DNA of 64,000 nt. It comes from Ypsolopha sequella (Eukaryota > Arthropoda > Insecta > Lepidoptera > Ypsolophidae). Shown in pieces: positions 10,032-22,664 of the stretch. Below the pieces are notes generated by a model that was given only the letters and a program-made list of their open reading frames with translations, searched no databases and was not told the origin of the DNA. Location of the stretch: NCBI GenBank assembly GCA_934047225.1, contig OW204001.1, forward strand, positions 13,934,201-13,998,200, given 5' to 3'. Positions within the stretch are counted from its first letter, which is position 1. The number at the start of each line of letters is the position of its first letter. The position numbers and the translations under genes were made by a program.

Positions 10032-10241
10032 TCACGAGAAAGACTCGAAATTTTTTCTGACATATCTAAGAACTTGGTAAATAAATTCACAAGGCACCGT
10101 TAATATATTAATTTCTTTGAATTTTTCTCTAAATGAATCCCGGTGCCTCATATTATGAATAGCACGAATTAATTTCTTCTCCAAAAGAAAGACTGCGTCT
10201 GTATCCGCGGCTCTACCCCATAACAGCATGCCGTATGACAT
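10032..10241 (-). pseudogene. LINE reverse-transcriptase C-terminal fragment
   Basis: The frame reads MSYGMLLWGRAADTDAVFLL, then EKKLIRAIHNMRHRDSFREK. YG...WG.....VF.LQKK.IR.I......SCR..F is the region after the polymerase domain of Jockey/CR1-type LINEs. Only this part remains, with no flanking domains. Confidence 0.65.
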
Positions 10242-10259
10242 AACGCTGTGAACGTAACT

Positions 10260-12690
10260 AAAATAGACTAAGGTTTAGCCCTAGCCGAATGTTAATTGTG
10301 CAGCGTCAAATTACAATCCTCCGAATAAATCATAAAAGGAAAGTGATTAAAAATCCGAAAAGTAAATGAAAAATAAATTTCTTCAAAAAGTTATTATTGT
10401 TACCACTTATACTAAATTAGCGATAACTTGCGCGCAAATAGAAATACTGAAAGTTGCGACTAAAATTAACTTAAACGTCAAAGGGAAATACTGATTTCAA
10501 TGAAGCTTATTAACTTCTGTTTGGCGAAACATTTAGATGAAACTGTTTGGTGAAACATCCTCATGAATATATGTAATGTAAGCACTTGTATTTCACTTGC
10601 ACTTGTACTTCAATAAGTGTATTTGTTTATTTCTAGAGATTCTAGCGTGTTATTTTTCTTACCTTCATCACATAATAATTTCACCTAAATATTAACTTCA
10701 AATATATAAAGTTAATATTTAGGTCAAATTTATGGCTTTCCGCTATTAAATGATTGGCAAAATTTGAATCTCTCTTTCGAAGGCGCCAGCCTACTTCTCA
10801 AGCAATATGTATCTAATAAAGTCATCTCGCTCGCCCACGTAGATTTTTTCTTCTTTGGCTGTTTATTTAATTTTGAATTTATCATGTACTAATAATGACC
10901 AAATGAATAGATACTTTATTGTAAACACACGAAATAAAATAAAATAAAACAAAGTTACTTTGACTGGATTCATTTAATGTAATACTTATTGGAGCTTCAA
11001 TAAGTGAAATTAATTAATTAATTTACTTACGTTGAGCAAATATTTTTGACTTCTCTTTGACTCGCTACTAATGTGACCTTCTACAGTATACCCCAGTAAC
11101 ATTTTGCATGTATTTTGCGGAAGATATTCCCAACAACAACATCCTATGTTGTTCAATTTCCTTCACTAGCGATAACCCATATCAGAGCTCTAGAAAGTCA
11201 TCAAGACACGTCATAAATCGTCGAGGGGGTGTCAGAGGTGTTCGCAAGTGTGAAAATTAATCTATAAAATAAAACTCAATAATATATGGCAGAACTGAAA
11301 CATTCTGTACGTAAACGTTCATCAAATTTTGATATGTAATTTCAAAGCTCACGCTCAAGCGGTTGCTGCGATGAAACGAAGCGTCATTCCGTTACACGTG
11401 CCGCTCGACAATAAATATAAATGATGCCTGGATTTTTCGTAAGATTCATACAAAATGTAAAAATTTAATGTCAAGTCAACAGCTTATTTTTTTCATTTTT
11501 TTTTTCATAAGTATTATCTAGTTACGGGTCTATACAGCCCAAAAAGCAAAATTTTATGAAAAACCATCATAAAAGCTGTCAGAATATTGTGATATGGTCT
11601 CGTTTTTACGCAAATTTTAGCAAGTTGTATAATTTTTATCTATACTGGAAATAAAAAAGAGAGAAATACAGACGTCGTCCATCTAAAGAAGACTAAGTTT
11701 ATATACTTTTCTATAAATAAACAGTTACCGTTTCATGGAAAACAGTTTTTACCTGAAACCATCTCACAAATTCGGCGCTTTTTAAATATGTCGCCATATT
11801 GCACCTCTTGATGAGAGATAGGTCGGACTGCGGTGTGGGGGGAAGGGAAACATATATAAAGATGTGTGCAAAGTTTCATTTAGATCAAAGCCATCAGGAT
11901 GTCACAAACACCTAAAACATTTATTTATATGGCAGATAAACGGGATGGCCCACCTTAATTCTATTTTTAGTCACAAAACTTTTCGAGCTTTTAAATCATC
12001 ACACTAAAAAAACAGGAATCCAATACTTCATACCGAATTCAAAAGTAATAGTTGCACCTTTTGTTTTCCCAGCTGCGACCTGAAACATATTAATTTGAGC
12101 ATAAATTATTGTATCCTTGCCTTATACCCTGCAGCAACTGTCTTTCTTATACAATTTTATTTTTTCATCAAACAGGTCACATACCCAAGTGACACAGCTA
12201 CCTGTCTAGCTTATCAAGGTTGTATCACGAAATATATTAAGAAAACTCTACATTTTCACAGTAAAATAATTTGAACAACTTTATTAAACAATTCCGAAAA
12301 GACGGGTTGTCTGCGCATCGAAACAGAACTAACTAGGGATGGTGCCATCTGGTCGCTCCCTGAAAGGCTTTTATAATATAAATATCTCATCATTTAGGTC
12401 GCGCTTGCTTCAATCAAGACCCGCAATGCAAGAGTGACGAAAAAATTGGAAAATGTCAATTTTCTTTACTAAATTTATTGTTGAAAAAACTGATGATTGT
12501 ATAAAATATTTCATCTGCAAATAAGATGTATGTGGTTTTGCTCAAATAATCTTAAGCCTCGATATGAAAACTTTTTTCAGAGACATCTTTTGTTTTTATT
12601 TCTCAATATTGAAATAACTTCTGAAGATTTTGTTACGACAAGTCAGATGTGCATTATATTCTTGGCATAGTTTGTGGTATCATTTTAATC
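10260..12690. other. gsb-n intron 1 interior, no recognised gene
   Basis: AT-rich with no clear long repeat. The palindromic AAATATTAACTTCAAATATATAAAGTTAATATTT near 10687-10721 is a small local hairpin. This is the longest repeat-poor stretch of intron 1, so conserved regulatory elements could lie here, but nothing in the single sequence proves it. Confidence 0.4.
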
Positions 12691-13120
12691 TTAAGAGTAT
12701 GGCATACCCTAGAAACTTTTTTTATTACCCATCCAGCACATTAAGTCCAGTGGCAAAGACTTTATTAGCTTTGGATAGAGGTGATTATATGTCGATTCAT
12801 TGGCCTCTTTTTCTACGGGTAATACTAATACTTACGCAGCGAAACGACAAATTGGAGGGGTTTTAGCTAAATGAAATATTTTGTAGGCAAAAGTCGATCC
12901 CATAACCGCGTCCTTCAAAGGAACGTTTAAAAACAGAACATAGGCTGGAAATATATATTTTTTTAGACAAAAGTGTACATCTTTATACATTTTTAATAGT
13001 ACGTTCAGTTAAAGACTAACAAACCAAATGTATTTTTTTTTCAATATGAGGAGACTCCTAATTTCTTCCAAAGACCCCTCGAAAGTCTGGCGGTGTTCAT
13101 GTTCTAGGGTCAGGTCTTAA
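12690..13120 (+). repeat. interspersed repeat, family shared with 22665-23420, 39505-39610 and 57410-57735
   Basis: ATGGCATACCCTAGAAACTT..CCAGCACATTAAGTC..GCAGCGAAAC recurs at 22670-22820, and its distal part (CCTCGAAAGTCTGGCG..GTTCTAGGGTCAGG) recurs at 23365-23410 and 39565-39605. Probably a decayed transposon; no protein found. Confidence 0.55.
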
Positions 13121-13345
13121 TTCGAGACCTGATGACCATCACTTGATGTCTTAATTCGACTAACGACGAACCTTTTACAAGAGTCAAAAGCGGTTTAGTA
13201 TGTTTTTTTCTTTCATCAAAATGAGGTTATAAAAAACATACTTGTACTTATTCGATAAATGATCCCCAATTCTACCATAAATGGTATTTCCCCCACATTT
13301 CCTCCATCTAAAATCTAAATCCTCATGCTATGTCATCTTCTCCAG

Positions 13346-13486
13346 GAGACGGGGTCCATCAGGCCCGGCGTGATAGGAGGCTCGAAGCCCAGGGTCGCGA
13401 CCCCAGAAGTGGAGACTCGGATCGAAGAACTGAAGCGACAGAACCCGGGCATCTTCTCCTGGGAGATACGCGAGAAATTGATCAAG
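13346..13486 (+). CDS. gsb-n: gsb-n-like Pax protein, second paired-domain exon
   Basis: The exon encodes 47 residues, from [20 protein letters not shown] to WEIREKLIK. This is the linker and start of the second helix-turn-helix half (RED subdomain) of a paired domain. It is flanked by a good acceptor (CTTCTCCAG) and a GTACGG donor, both phase 0. Pax3/7-group proteins (paired, gooseberry, gooseberry-neuro) are nuclear regulators that bind DNA through the paired domain and homeodomain. The residues [15 protein letters not shown] followed by EGVTDPP resemble gooseberry-neuro more than paired or gooseberry, which have Cys and a short insertion after EGV/AGV. Confidence 0.95.
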
Positions 13487-14239
13487 GTACGGTCCTTATA
13501 AACTTTATTAACACAGTCAATATTTGCTGTTAGAAACTGCCCGTCTCAGTACAGCTTATCGAGATGAGATTAATTCCCTAGATCTTTGCTTCGTTTTAGA
13601 AAATTGCGCGCTCCTAGGTAACTTTGTGGAACTAAAAGTAACGTTGAAACGAAAAGTGTAATCATTACCACAAGTAATAGGTCTTTTACATATGAAATTA
13701 CTGTTTTCTATAGATCATTTGAAGAAAACTCAATTTTCAGTACTAACATTTTTGCATTTTTTTTAAGAATGACAAATCCAAATTGTGTAATTTCTTTTGT
13801 GTATACTGGGACAACATTAAGCTAACAGAAACATTAATTTAATTTTTGTTATTACGATTCTTAACAAGTAAATGGATGGCATTTAGGACGAACTATTTTT
13901 GAAAATTTTATCAAAATGACAATAAAAACAAAATTTAATACGTAGAAACCTTGAAATCAACTTTCAAACAAAAAATAAATAATGGACATAGCCATTGAAT
14001 AACAGGAATCATGAACTCATGAATTTGTAAGAAAATTTTGGCAATATCATATGTAAAGACTTATTTTTTAGATTCAGATTGTAAATCTTGCCTTCTACGA
14101 GCATTATTAGTATATAGGTTGTCTGTCTACCAATATAACAACTTTGTTAAATTTATTTCTGTCTGTGGAAATACCGATACCCGTTCTTTATGCATAGCGA
14201 GTAGATGCCTAAATTTTGGTAACAGATTTTACATTATAA
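13487..14239. other. start of gsb-n intron 2, no recognised feature
   Basis: AT-rich intronic sequence; nothing recognised. Confidence 0.4.
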
Positions 14240-14420
14240 CTAGCCTTTCGCCCGCGGCTCCGTTTTCGGCTTGGTGGTTATTTTATCAGCACCCCTTATA
14301 GATCTATACAACGATGATAATGAAAAAATTCGTCGAGTGGTTCTTGACTTCAAATACATACATACATGCAGAGAGATAGACAGACAGATAAAAATTCTAA
14401 AAATTGTAGTTCGGCCTCAT
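14240..14420 (-). mobile_element. Helitron-like 3' end, - strand
   Basis: Read on the - strand it ends GGAGCCGCGGGCGAAAGGCTAG then T, matching the CTRR|T rule with a preceding GC hairpin. A related sequence lies at 26660-26930 (GCCTTTCGC..GCAGCTCC, TTATTTTATCAACACCTC). Confidence 0.45.
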
Positions 14421-15095
14421 ACAACACTAATAATCCATTACATTCAAATACATAAATTTGAAAAATATCCAATGTACAGACATGACTTTTTAACTACTTT
14501 ATTTATTGAGTATATATAGGTATAGTAGGTATAGGTAGATATAGAATAAAATTGAAATTAATACAAGATCTTTTATGCATTTTCATCGGAAACCTTTTTT
14601 TTGTCTTCAGTAGATTTACATTATACGGACAAAATATTCACAAGAGTGATTGATTTTTGCCAAAATGAGGATTCTTAAGAAATTTCCCGTATAATAAGGT
14701 GGTTATTGCGTCAGTTTTCGTTCCCAAAGGTACAACTTATTGTTGTTTTCCTTATTTGATTACTACCAGAAGAAATTAAAAAATATATATATTTTGCTTT
14801 TATACTGCCTAATTGTATTTGAACTAGCCCATGTCTTATAGATTTTTTTCATTGTTTTGACAAGAAGGATCATTGAACCTTGTTCCTGATCACTAACCGA
14901 GTCTCCAGTATGAATTCGGGACGGTTGATTAAATTTCACTTTGTATAGCGTTAAACTAGCAACTTTAATTTTTTTAACAAGGGTATGAGGCTATAGAAAT
15001 TAACTATTAATATTCGTACACAAGTTTCAAATTGGGTCAAATTGTTAACTATAAAGACTTATATTTAACTATAAAGTTAAACAAAATATAATAAA
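14421..15095. other. intronic sequence
   Basis: Mostly featureless. At 14893-14945 GAGTCTCCAGTATGAATTCG resembles the right inverted end of the Mutator-like element (compare 61777-61816). Confidence 0.35.
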
Positions 15096-16790
15096 AATTA
15101 GGGTTCCGTACTCAGAGGGTTTTATAGAAGCTACTTTCATTTTAATGTTACTGTATTCATGATTATATGGATCCAGATATATTAAGGAAAGAGCTGTAAG
15201 TAAGATCCAAAATGGTAAAGCAGCAGGTCATGACCGCATTTTCATAGAACTGATAAAAAAGCACATGGTGCATTGTTTGATGAGATTTTTGAAATAATTA
15301 AAACTCGTATCGGGAATAACTACCCTCAGATTTCTATGTTACTAAAACCATAGCTTTACCTAAAAATCCAATACTCGTAAATGCGAAGAACACAGAACTC
15401 TAACGTCTAATTTCACAAACTTCAAAAACCATCCACAAAATCATTCAAAATATAATCACACAAAAAGTAGAACAGTTCATAGGCAACAATCAATATGTGT
15501 TCAGACAAGGTCAGAGGACTAGAGAGGCAATATTAGCTTTTAGACAAGTTGCTGAAAGGAGATTAAGAGCTTAAACTAAACACATTTATTGCTTTCAGAC
15601 TTAGAAAAATCATTTAACAAAGTGAAGTGGAAACTCATGATGGAAGTACGGAAAAAGTCATTAGAATTATTTATTAACTATATAAAAAACAGGATACCAT
15701 CGTAGAAGTAGGGGAAAGAAATAGGAATGCAAAAGTAAAACAAGGTGTTCGTCAAGCCTGCTTATTTTCGCCTCTCATCTTCAATACTTACATAGAGAGC
15801 GCATTAAAAAAAATGTAGACCTCTACAGAAAGCATAAGCATAAATAAAGAGAGAATAGCATTTATTCCATTTACCGATGATATCGCTGCAATAACCGAAA
15901 ATAGAAACCAGTTACAATTCAGATGTGTCATATTTTTACAGAATTTCAGAAATTAATATAAAAAAAATAATACCAAAATATTAGTAACTGCAAAACGTCC
16001 AGTTAAAGTGCAAACCATAAAAATAAACGATACAGTAATATAACAAGTAAACAGCTTTAAATACTTGGGTTGCACCATCACAGAAAACTCAAAATGTACA
16101 GATATCTAGACTAGAATCGCAATCGCTAAGTAGACTTTCCACGATAAAAAAACACATTTTCACTTCAAAAATGTTTAAACGTGGGCCATGACAAAGAGAG
16201 ATAAAATAAAGATTGAAGTATTTGAAGTGTGGTGCCGGTGGTGGATAGAGAAAATTAGTTGGATAGAGAAAATAACCAATGAGGAAGTGCTGAAACGAGT
16301 TACAGAGAAAAGAAACATCATGAATATAATAGAAAGCAAAAGACGGAAGATGACGCACCGAACATCTTCAAGATCTTCAAGATGTTCGGGCACCTTCTTA
16401 GGCATGATCCTCTAATAAAAATCATCGTAGAAGCGAAAATAGAGGGGAAAAGAGAGATAGGCAGACCGAGGATCAAGCACAGTGACCACCTTGAGACAAA
16501 AGCAGGACGTTCCCAAGAATTTTACGATTTGCCTCTGGACAAGGAACGACGAAAGATGCTACACCGACAAGAGCCAGACTCTTAAATAATTGATGATTCA
16601 GAGGGTGCCGAATTGTTTTTCACGCGCTACTATTTTAGCATCTTGTTTTTGTCACCTTGATGTTGCTATGGCATCTATATTGTTATTATTTACAAATAGA
16701 GTTTTTAGAGTTCCGCAAACATATTTTGTAATGATACGGAACCATTCGTGCGCGAGTCCGACTCGCACTTGGCTGGCTTTAGTTTTATAA
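15096..16790 (+). repeat. AGGGTTCCGTAC...GAGTCCGACTCGCAC repeat, interrupted by the LINE at 15120-16597
   Basis: The left part (15096-15119) and right part (16598-16790) together match the uninterrupted repeat at 47985-48180 (- strand). It ends GAGTCCGACTCGCACTTGGC. Other copies or parts are at 38100-38900, 40823-40900, 41290-41375, 44943-45697 and 49390-49470. High-copy lepidopteran repeat of unknown class. Confidence 0.6.
15120..16597 (+). mobile_element. 5'-truncated, decayed RTE-like LINE insertion with 9-base target-site duplication
   Basis: Broken frames read KIQNGKAAGHDRI, RQGQRTREAILAFRQ, DLEKSFNKVKWKL, VRQACLFSPLIFNTYI, FTDDIAAI and VNSFKYLGCTIT, then RGRPR-type C-terminal residues near 16388-16585 (GREIGRPRIK). 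This is the fingers-palm order of an RTE/endonuclease-reverse transcriptase LINE; the YADD box is degraded. TCAGAGGGT occurs at 15111-15119 and again at 16598-16606, a perfect direct duplication that places the borders. The host is an AGGGTTCCGTA-type repeat continuing on both sides. Confidence 0.8.
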
Positions 16791-18189
16791 CATATCAATC
16801 ACTGATAAAATTACACTCGATGGAAAACAATCTTTACTGAACTGTTTCTGTTCACATCGGTATTTCATTTTCACACTTATATTCTTACTGAAAACTGATT
16901 CAAATCCCGGAAAAGAATTTGTCATTATATGTTAGCTTCGTGAAGTGAACGGAAATATCCTTTCCAAATTCGATAAGGCATTCATTCAATTTAACTACTA
17001 GGCTAAGGTGGGGAAGGAAAGGGCCGGGTGGTTACATATAATTCGAGAGTTGTCTGTCGTGATCACAGAACATATTTATAATGAATAGAAATGCCATGAA
17101 AGCCATGACTGAGACGCACCGCTGTGATCAATACGTCAGGGCATAACCCGCAGGCCCCTCATTTCTCAACCGGACGCGTTAGAACAAACATATTATTGTA
17201 AAAATTGTGTATTGCAGCGTGGCAAATTGTTCTAACTCTTCGAATAACGCAAATTTCATTTCACTCGTAAGTACTTTAAACATGTATTTATTGTGATATT
17301 TACAGAATAAACCTAGCGGTAAATAAAATCTCAACCTTACCATGAAATATTTATCGTTGTAGCGAGTAGCGTTGCAATTGGACAATATTGTGTCCATTGC
17401 AGGTTATAAAGAGTGTCAAACATTGAGTTAGAATATTAACGCCGCAATGTATATTTTTTCAAACATTATCAACCCGGACCTAACTGTGTCATAGTACGGC
17501 TGCTGGTCATGGCTTTTTACACAATGTATAAATAGCTTGGCACAGTGCCATGACGTGTTTGGTATTTTACATCTAAGCTTCATAGAAATACGGTGTTATT
17601 TTGGCTGTATGAAGACGGATGAATCCTTGTGTGCGTCGCATATGTTTACTAACTAGGTAATACTAACATATTCCAAAAAGTGGCGACAGCGGTGCTCGTA
17701 TAAAATTTGTGTCACGCCATCCCCGTGGTCGTGATGAATGCATCAATAACGCCTACTTTATACAGAAATATCGTATGGAATGAGCCCATCCCCGTACTTC
17801 ATATATCGTACACAAATACAACGCTGTTTAGGTTTTTGTTTTATATCTCAGACTTATCCTTGAGCAGTGAGTGATTTTTTGTACTGACATGTATCACCAA
17901 ACATTATGTATCAACTGAAACTAAAATTTGGCTTGGTAAATCTCAAAAAAAGGATTTCGCAAAAGTTTTAAGTAGAATTTGCTCATAAAGCAACACGAAA
18001 TAACTATATCCAATTTATCATCAGTATGTATATCAATAGTTCATAATTGTCCCCGAACTAAAATGTGAAATACATACTTCGTCTTGCAAAATGACATAAT
18101 CAAAACATATAATAAAAGAGCAGAACCCGGTGTGTCGGACATTGAAGAAACATTATAAGAATAAAAAAAGGGTGACTAAAAAAGAGTAA
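16791..18189. other. gsb-n intron 2 interior
   Basis: No repeat or gene recognised; relatively unique-looking sequence. Confidence 0.4.
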
Positions 18190-19084
18190 TAGAACACAAT
18201 TCAGCGATTTTTAGAATTGTTTTCTGTCTGTTTGTTCAATTACTGAAACTACTGAATGGATTTTTATGTAGTTTTCACAGGTGGACAGAACTTAATTCGG
18301 ATTCAAATATAGGCTTTTTTTCATTAAAATAGGGTCCCGGAAAAAAAAGTTTATTATTCATTTAATGATTTGTTGAATTTACTTTTCTACTGTTAGAAGT
18401 TAAAAGTTACATAGCAAATAATAATTTCTAGTGATGAAGGCCTATAGACACGAATGATTGTTTAAAAAAAAACAAGAAAACTTTGGTTATAATTATGTAG
18501 CGTATAAAACTTTAGTACATAAAAGAATCATCAGGTGGCGCTGTTCATTATTAGACCGTGCATTTTTCTGTGTATTTCATGAAATACACGGAAAATTATA
18601 ATAAATTTCTAGTATATGCATTTTGACTATATAATCTAGGGTTTTGAAATTGGAAAACATGTTTGGATAAATTTTCCTCGATAGAAATAATTGTTGAAAT
18701 GAGGTCTTCAAACACACTTTTTCTCCTCGTTTGACGAATAGAAACCATATACAGAACTCAAACACATTTTATTAGGTGTGTTTCAACAATATCTAGAGAT
18801 TGCATATTTGAAATTTTGCTAGCTACTTTAGTTTTTTTAATAAAAATATAAAACCAACTTTTTTCCCTTTTGCCCTGAATCCGCCCCTCTCGCACTGCGC
18901 GATTTTTCGCTTGGAGTGACAGTGACAAAAATAAAATTCGCATAACCTCTTAAATAGCGTCATCTATTTTGTTACAAAAAAAGTTCTAATGCGAAATTAG
19001 TTGCAGCAATTGTATAACAGATGTTGATACTTCTTTGATGAAACGGGCTAGGTACTATAACAACTAAAAATTGTAAAGCTAAGT
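18190..19084. other. intronic sequence with Helitron-like internal motif
   Basis: CTGAAACTACTGAATGGATTTTTATG near 18245 recalls the internal line of the 19085-19428 element (AAAACTACTGAACGGGTTTTGATG). The rest is featureless. Confidence 0.3.
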
Positions 19085-19428
19085 ATATTAAAAATACTAT
19101 TAAAAACTGTAAAATAAAAGAGCTGTGTCTGTCTGTACATTAATGATATCCCAAAAAAAAGCAGTGTAGTATAGTGATACAAAAAAAAAATTTTCTCGGT
19201 ATTTCTACTGAAAAAAACTACTGAACGGGTTTTGATGCGGTTACCACTGTACTATCCTCAGCAGTGAGACATGGATTACAATTAAAAAAGGAAGGGAGAT
19301 CACTGTTCGATAACTTATCATCCAACTTAAAAACTGGGATACTTTTTATGGCGGGATTGCCAAGGGATTAATTACACTGTAGCCGCATTATCTTCTTCCA
19401 CGCGGACGGAGTCGCGGGCAACAGCTAG
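19085..19428 (+). mobile_element. non-autonomous Helitron-like element, 3' end
   Basis: It ends GCGGACGGAGTCGCGGGCAA then CAGCTAG|T, a GC-rich hairpin followed by CTAG before T, as in lepidopteran Helitrons. The 5' limit is a guess. No coding capacity. Confidence 0.5.
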
Positions 19429-19641
19429 TACAGTAATAATGAAAGAAGTAATACTTGTATTCCACCATAATATGAATGATCATTGAACTATATAAAACGT
19501 TCTCCTGTAAATTCGAGATTCACGCATAATTCAACCAAAATTTGGCAAACACAACCTCGTAACTAACTCATCTGCCGCTATATGTTGCTTGTTATTGTTA
19601 AAAATGTTGCTTGAATGGCATATTATAAACATTGAAAAATA

Positions 19642-20097
19642 TACAGGGTGATTGGTAATTCGACCAATTCCTTGAAAGGGGTTATACTAGAGATCATTTC
19701 CAACGAATTAAGTCCTATCAACTAGGTGTCGAAAATGAATGGTCTCCGAGTTACGAAGGTTTTTGTATTATTTTTCAAACTTTAAGACTAATAACCAAAA
19801 ATAATTAATTTAAAAATAACTATTCCTCTCTCAGCACTTATTTATTATATTTCTGATCAATGATAGATGAGTGATGATTTATAAAAAAATACGTGCCCTG
19901 AATTCCCATAATCTCAGAATTAAAAGGTCTTAAGGGGAAAGAAAACCTTTTTTATTTTGTAATTTTTGAAATATCGACGCGTTTTACTTGAAAAAAAATT
20001 ATCATTTTCGACCCCTAGTTGATAGACATTATTTGTTGGAAATGATCCCTAGTATAACCCCTTTAAAGGAATAGGTCGAATTACCAATCACCCTGTA
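19642..20097. mobile_element. 456-base Tc1/mariner-type MITE (TACAGGGTGATTGGTAATTC ends)
   Basis: The ends TACAGGGTGATTGGTAATTC and its exact reverse complement are flanked by TA (19640-19641; 20098-20099). The inverted repeats run about 90 bases, including GGGGTTATACTAG and AGTTGATAG parts. Interior non-coding. Confidence 0.8.
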
Positions 20098-20387
20098 TAT
20101 TAACCTACTAGATGTGCTCGCGGCTCTGCTCGCGTTGAAAATATAATAAAAATATAATAATTACTAATAAAAAAAACCGAAACACTTTAATAATAGAGAG
20201 GAGATGGCTGTAAGTGACGTTGGATGTAGGAGATAATTATCTCTGGAATTAATTAATTAATTGGTATAAAATGAATTCTCTGGAAAAATAACTTGATGTT
20301 CGACTTGCGTTTAAAGTTGCGTTGTATGATGTTACGTTTTTGCAAACCCAAAACAGTATGAACGACCGTTTAGACATGTCATACAGT

Positions 20388-20622
20388 CTCTCTATTGTAT
20401 CTTTATTTGCCAACTGGTTCGGGTGCCTATCATCAGAAACATAGATAAAATCTGAACTTTCAAAATTGCCTTTATTGGGTATTGAACTATTTGCGAACTG
20501 TGTCGTCACTTCAAGTGCGAACATATCCTTAGACAATCGGAATTCGATATTACATATATCTATGTTTTTGATGATAGACACCCATTCCAGATAGCAACTA
20601 AAGATACATAATAGGCCCTCAG
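20388..20622. mobile_element. fold-back MITE, copy 2 (see 3344-3582)
   Basis: It shares GTGCCTATCATC, ATGTTCGCACTTGAAG (here inverted) and AGTTGC..AAGATAC with copy 1. A 184-codon open frame on the - strand (20803-20249) is half made of this MITE and is not accepted as a gene. Confidence 0.6.
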
Positions 20623-20860
20623 ATCTGACGTTTCTGAAACGTGGAACATTTTGATTAATTATTAAGCGATCACTTATCCAAACCCATAATTGTTTATGCC
20701 GTTCATCATTGTCACAATCCAAGGAATCGAATTGTATTATTTTTTTCGCGATTGTGGCGTCTGTGTGAGTGATACGCGCACACAAAGGTGTGTAGAGCAC
20801 CATCTCACTCTTCCCACAAATTTTGTCCCTTTCCAGCTTTCATTTTCATAACAACTAAAG

Positions 20861-21185
20861 AGCGGTTTAGCAGCCGCATTGTGAAAAACCCGCCTTTTTC
20901 TAATTTATCGAAACAGAACACTTATATTCACCTTATCACCTATGTATTGTGTTTGTGTATGCAACCATAACATAGTGTTGGTTTCTGTAAGTTAGGATTT
21001 TAAAGCTTTAAATTCTAAAATTCCAATTTACAGAAACCAATAGAAGCTTTGCGATGACAGTTTACACAAAACATAGGTATAGTAAGGTTTTGTTAAGAAA
21101 CTCTTGAGTAAGTTTTGAATTCAAATGTTCTGTTTCGATTAATTAGAAAAAGGCAGCTTTTTCACAATCCGGCTGCTAAACAGCT
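20861..21185. mobile_element. 325-base fold-back element (GGTTTAGCAGCCG ends)
   Basis: GCGGTTTAGCAGCCGCATTG at the left is matched by an inverted GGATTGTGAAAAAGCTGCC..CTGCTAAACAGCT at the right over about 60 bases, with an inner pair GTTTCTGTAA/TTACAGAAAC. Non-coding. Confidence 0.6.
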
Positions 21186-21779
21186 TATGTTACATTTGAT
21201 GAAACCGCAATTACTTTGCCAAACGTCTGTCGAAGGATGATATTTAAAAAAAATGCTCAGTAGACATTACAGTAATAATGAGAACGGAACTATAGGAAGG
21301 GATGAATTACCTACGGACCCCTTTTGACAAAAAGACTCGATCATTTCCATAGTTTGTCAATATAATAACGTTATGCTTCTTTTACTTGGTAAACATTTAC
21401 AAGGATATACTTCGTTTACATTTTTTTTTTATTGATCCTCTTTATATTAATCTTTTTTTTATCACTCACACCTAAGTATTTGAAGAATAGAAAATTTGAT
21501 GATTGGTAAAAATTAAAACACCAACATGATACTTTAACACCTTTAAGTTCTAAAAATCCTGCTACTACTTACTCATTCGGGAATGTCCCGAGTGGTTTTA
21601 CGGAATGTCATAAAATGGGAATTTTACGAGTACTGTGTAAAGGAAGGAACACAGGGAATAAAATAAGCAAGGAAATTCGAGCTTAGAGCACCTACTCTAC
21701 TGGAAAAATTTTCCAATTCACTCAGACTTTCGATAAACCAATTCGAACTTGAAATTTTCAAAATATTTATCTGCAAAGA

Positions 21780-22085
21780 GAGTGTCAGGGGTGTTTTCAA
21801 GTGTGAACAGTCGATACGCATACACCCTTATTTCACTGAAGAAGTTTACGTCCCAACGTAAAAGAGGATTAGCTATCTCCATAATTAGGGTGCAAATCTA
21901 TAGATACATGCTTTTTAAGACATGCACGTCTTCCATCACCGTTCGGCAAGTAATAACTATATAAATACTATGGACATAAATTCCGAAAAACTCATTGGTG
22001 CATGCTCGACGGACAGCAAACGACCTCGGGTCTCGAAATTTTGACGCCAGCATGCTACTGATTTAGCTACCGCAACCTCTAAACT
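21780..22085 (-). mobile_element. tRNA-derived SINE-like repeat, - strand
   Basis: It contains the lepidopteran motifs TCAGGGGTGTTTTCAAGTGT and ACGTCCCAACGT near 21785-21860 and a degenerate tRNA-like head near 22000-22080 on the - strand. Related to 42886-43160, which has the same GGTGTTGCGAGTGTTGA and GTTGGGACGTTAAAATCTTC modules. Confidence 0.45.
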
Positions 22086-22343
22086 TTAGAGCCTAACGTT
22101 AAATTTCAATGACTTCAAACTACTATTAATAGGTACCACAATTTTACAATCACCGAAATAAACCACTCACTATGACAAAAAACACGAACAATCACAATTA
22201 AAACAATTGCCAATTGCGGTTAGTGAAATAGAGTTTAGGCAACGGATTGCGGAACGTCATAAACCGTGCAACAGGCGGCTCAACTCTTTTTGTTTTTAAA
22301 AAAAGAATGGTATTTGATGAAAGACAACGTTGTGTGTTTGCAG

Positions 22344-22452
22344 GAGGGTGTGACGGACCCGCCCAGCATATCCTCCATATCTCGGCTACTCCGTGGCGGG
22401 GCCAGGGATCCCGACGGGAAAAAGGACTACAGCATCGACGGAATCCTTGGAG
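22344..22452 (+). CDS. gsb-n: gsb-n-like Pax protein, end of paired domain plus octapeptide exon
   Basis: The acceptor (TTTGCAG) and donor (GGAG|GTAAAG) bound 109 bases, entering in phase 0 and leaving in phase 1. The exon encodes [18 protein letters not shown], the last helix of the paired domain, followed by [27 protein letters not shown] is the octapeptide, a short Groucho-type repressor-binding motif known from gooseberry and other Pax proteins. Its presence, and the run into [13 protein letters not shown] in the next exon, match gooseberry-neuro and argue against paired, which lacks this arrangement. Confidence 0.94.
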
Positions 22453-22664
22453 GTAAAGGCCGTATTTTATATAAAAATATAATGTTTTTTTTATTTTTAG
22501 ACGTCGAATTCAGGAAGATCCATACATATTTATACATATTATTCACATTCACTTAATACCTATCTCTTAGGAAGGTAGGTAGAGAATATAATACAATAGA
22601 ATATAATCCATTTGATACGATCCCACACATTTCTGAATAGAATAATACAATTTAAGACGATGGC

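Noticed and set aside
20249..20803. A 184-codon frame on the - strand
   Set aside because: Half of it is the fold-back MITE at 20388-20622 and the rest shows no recognisable domain.
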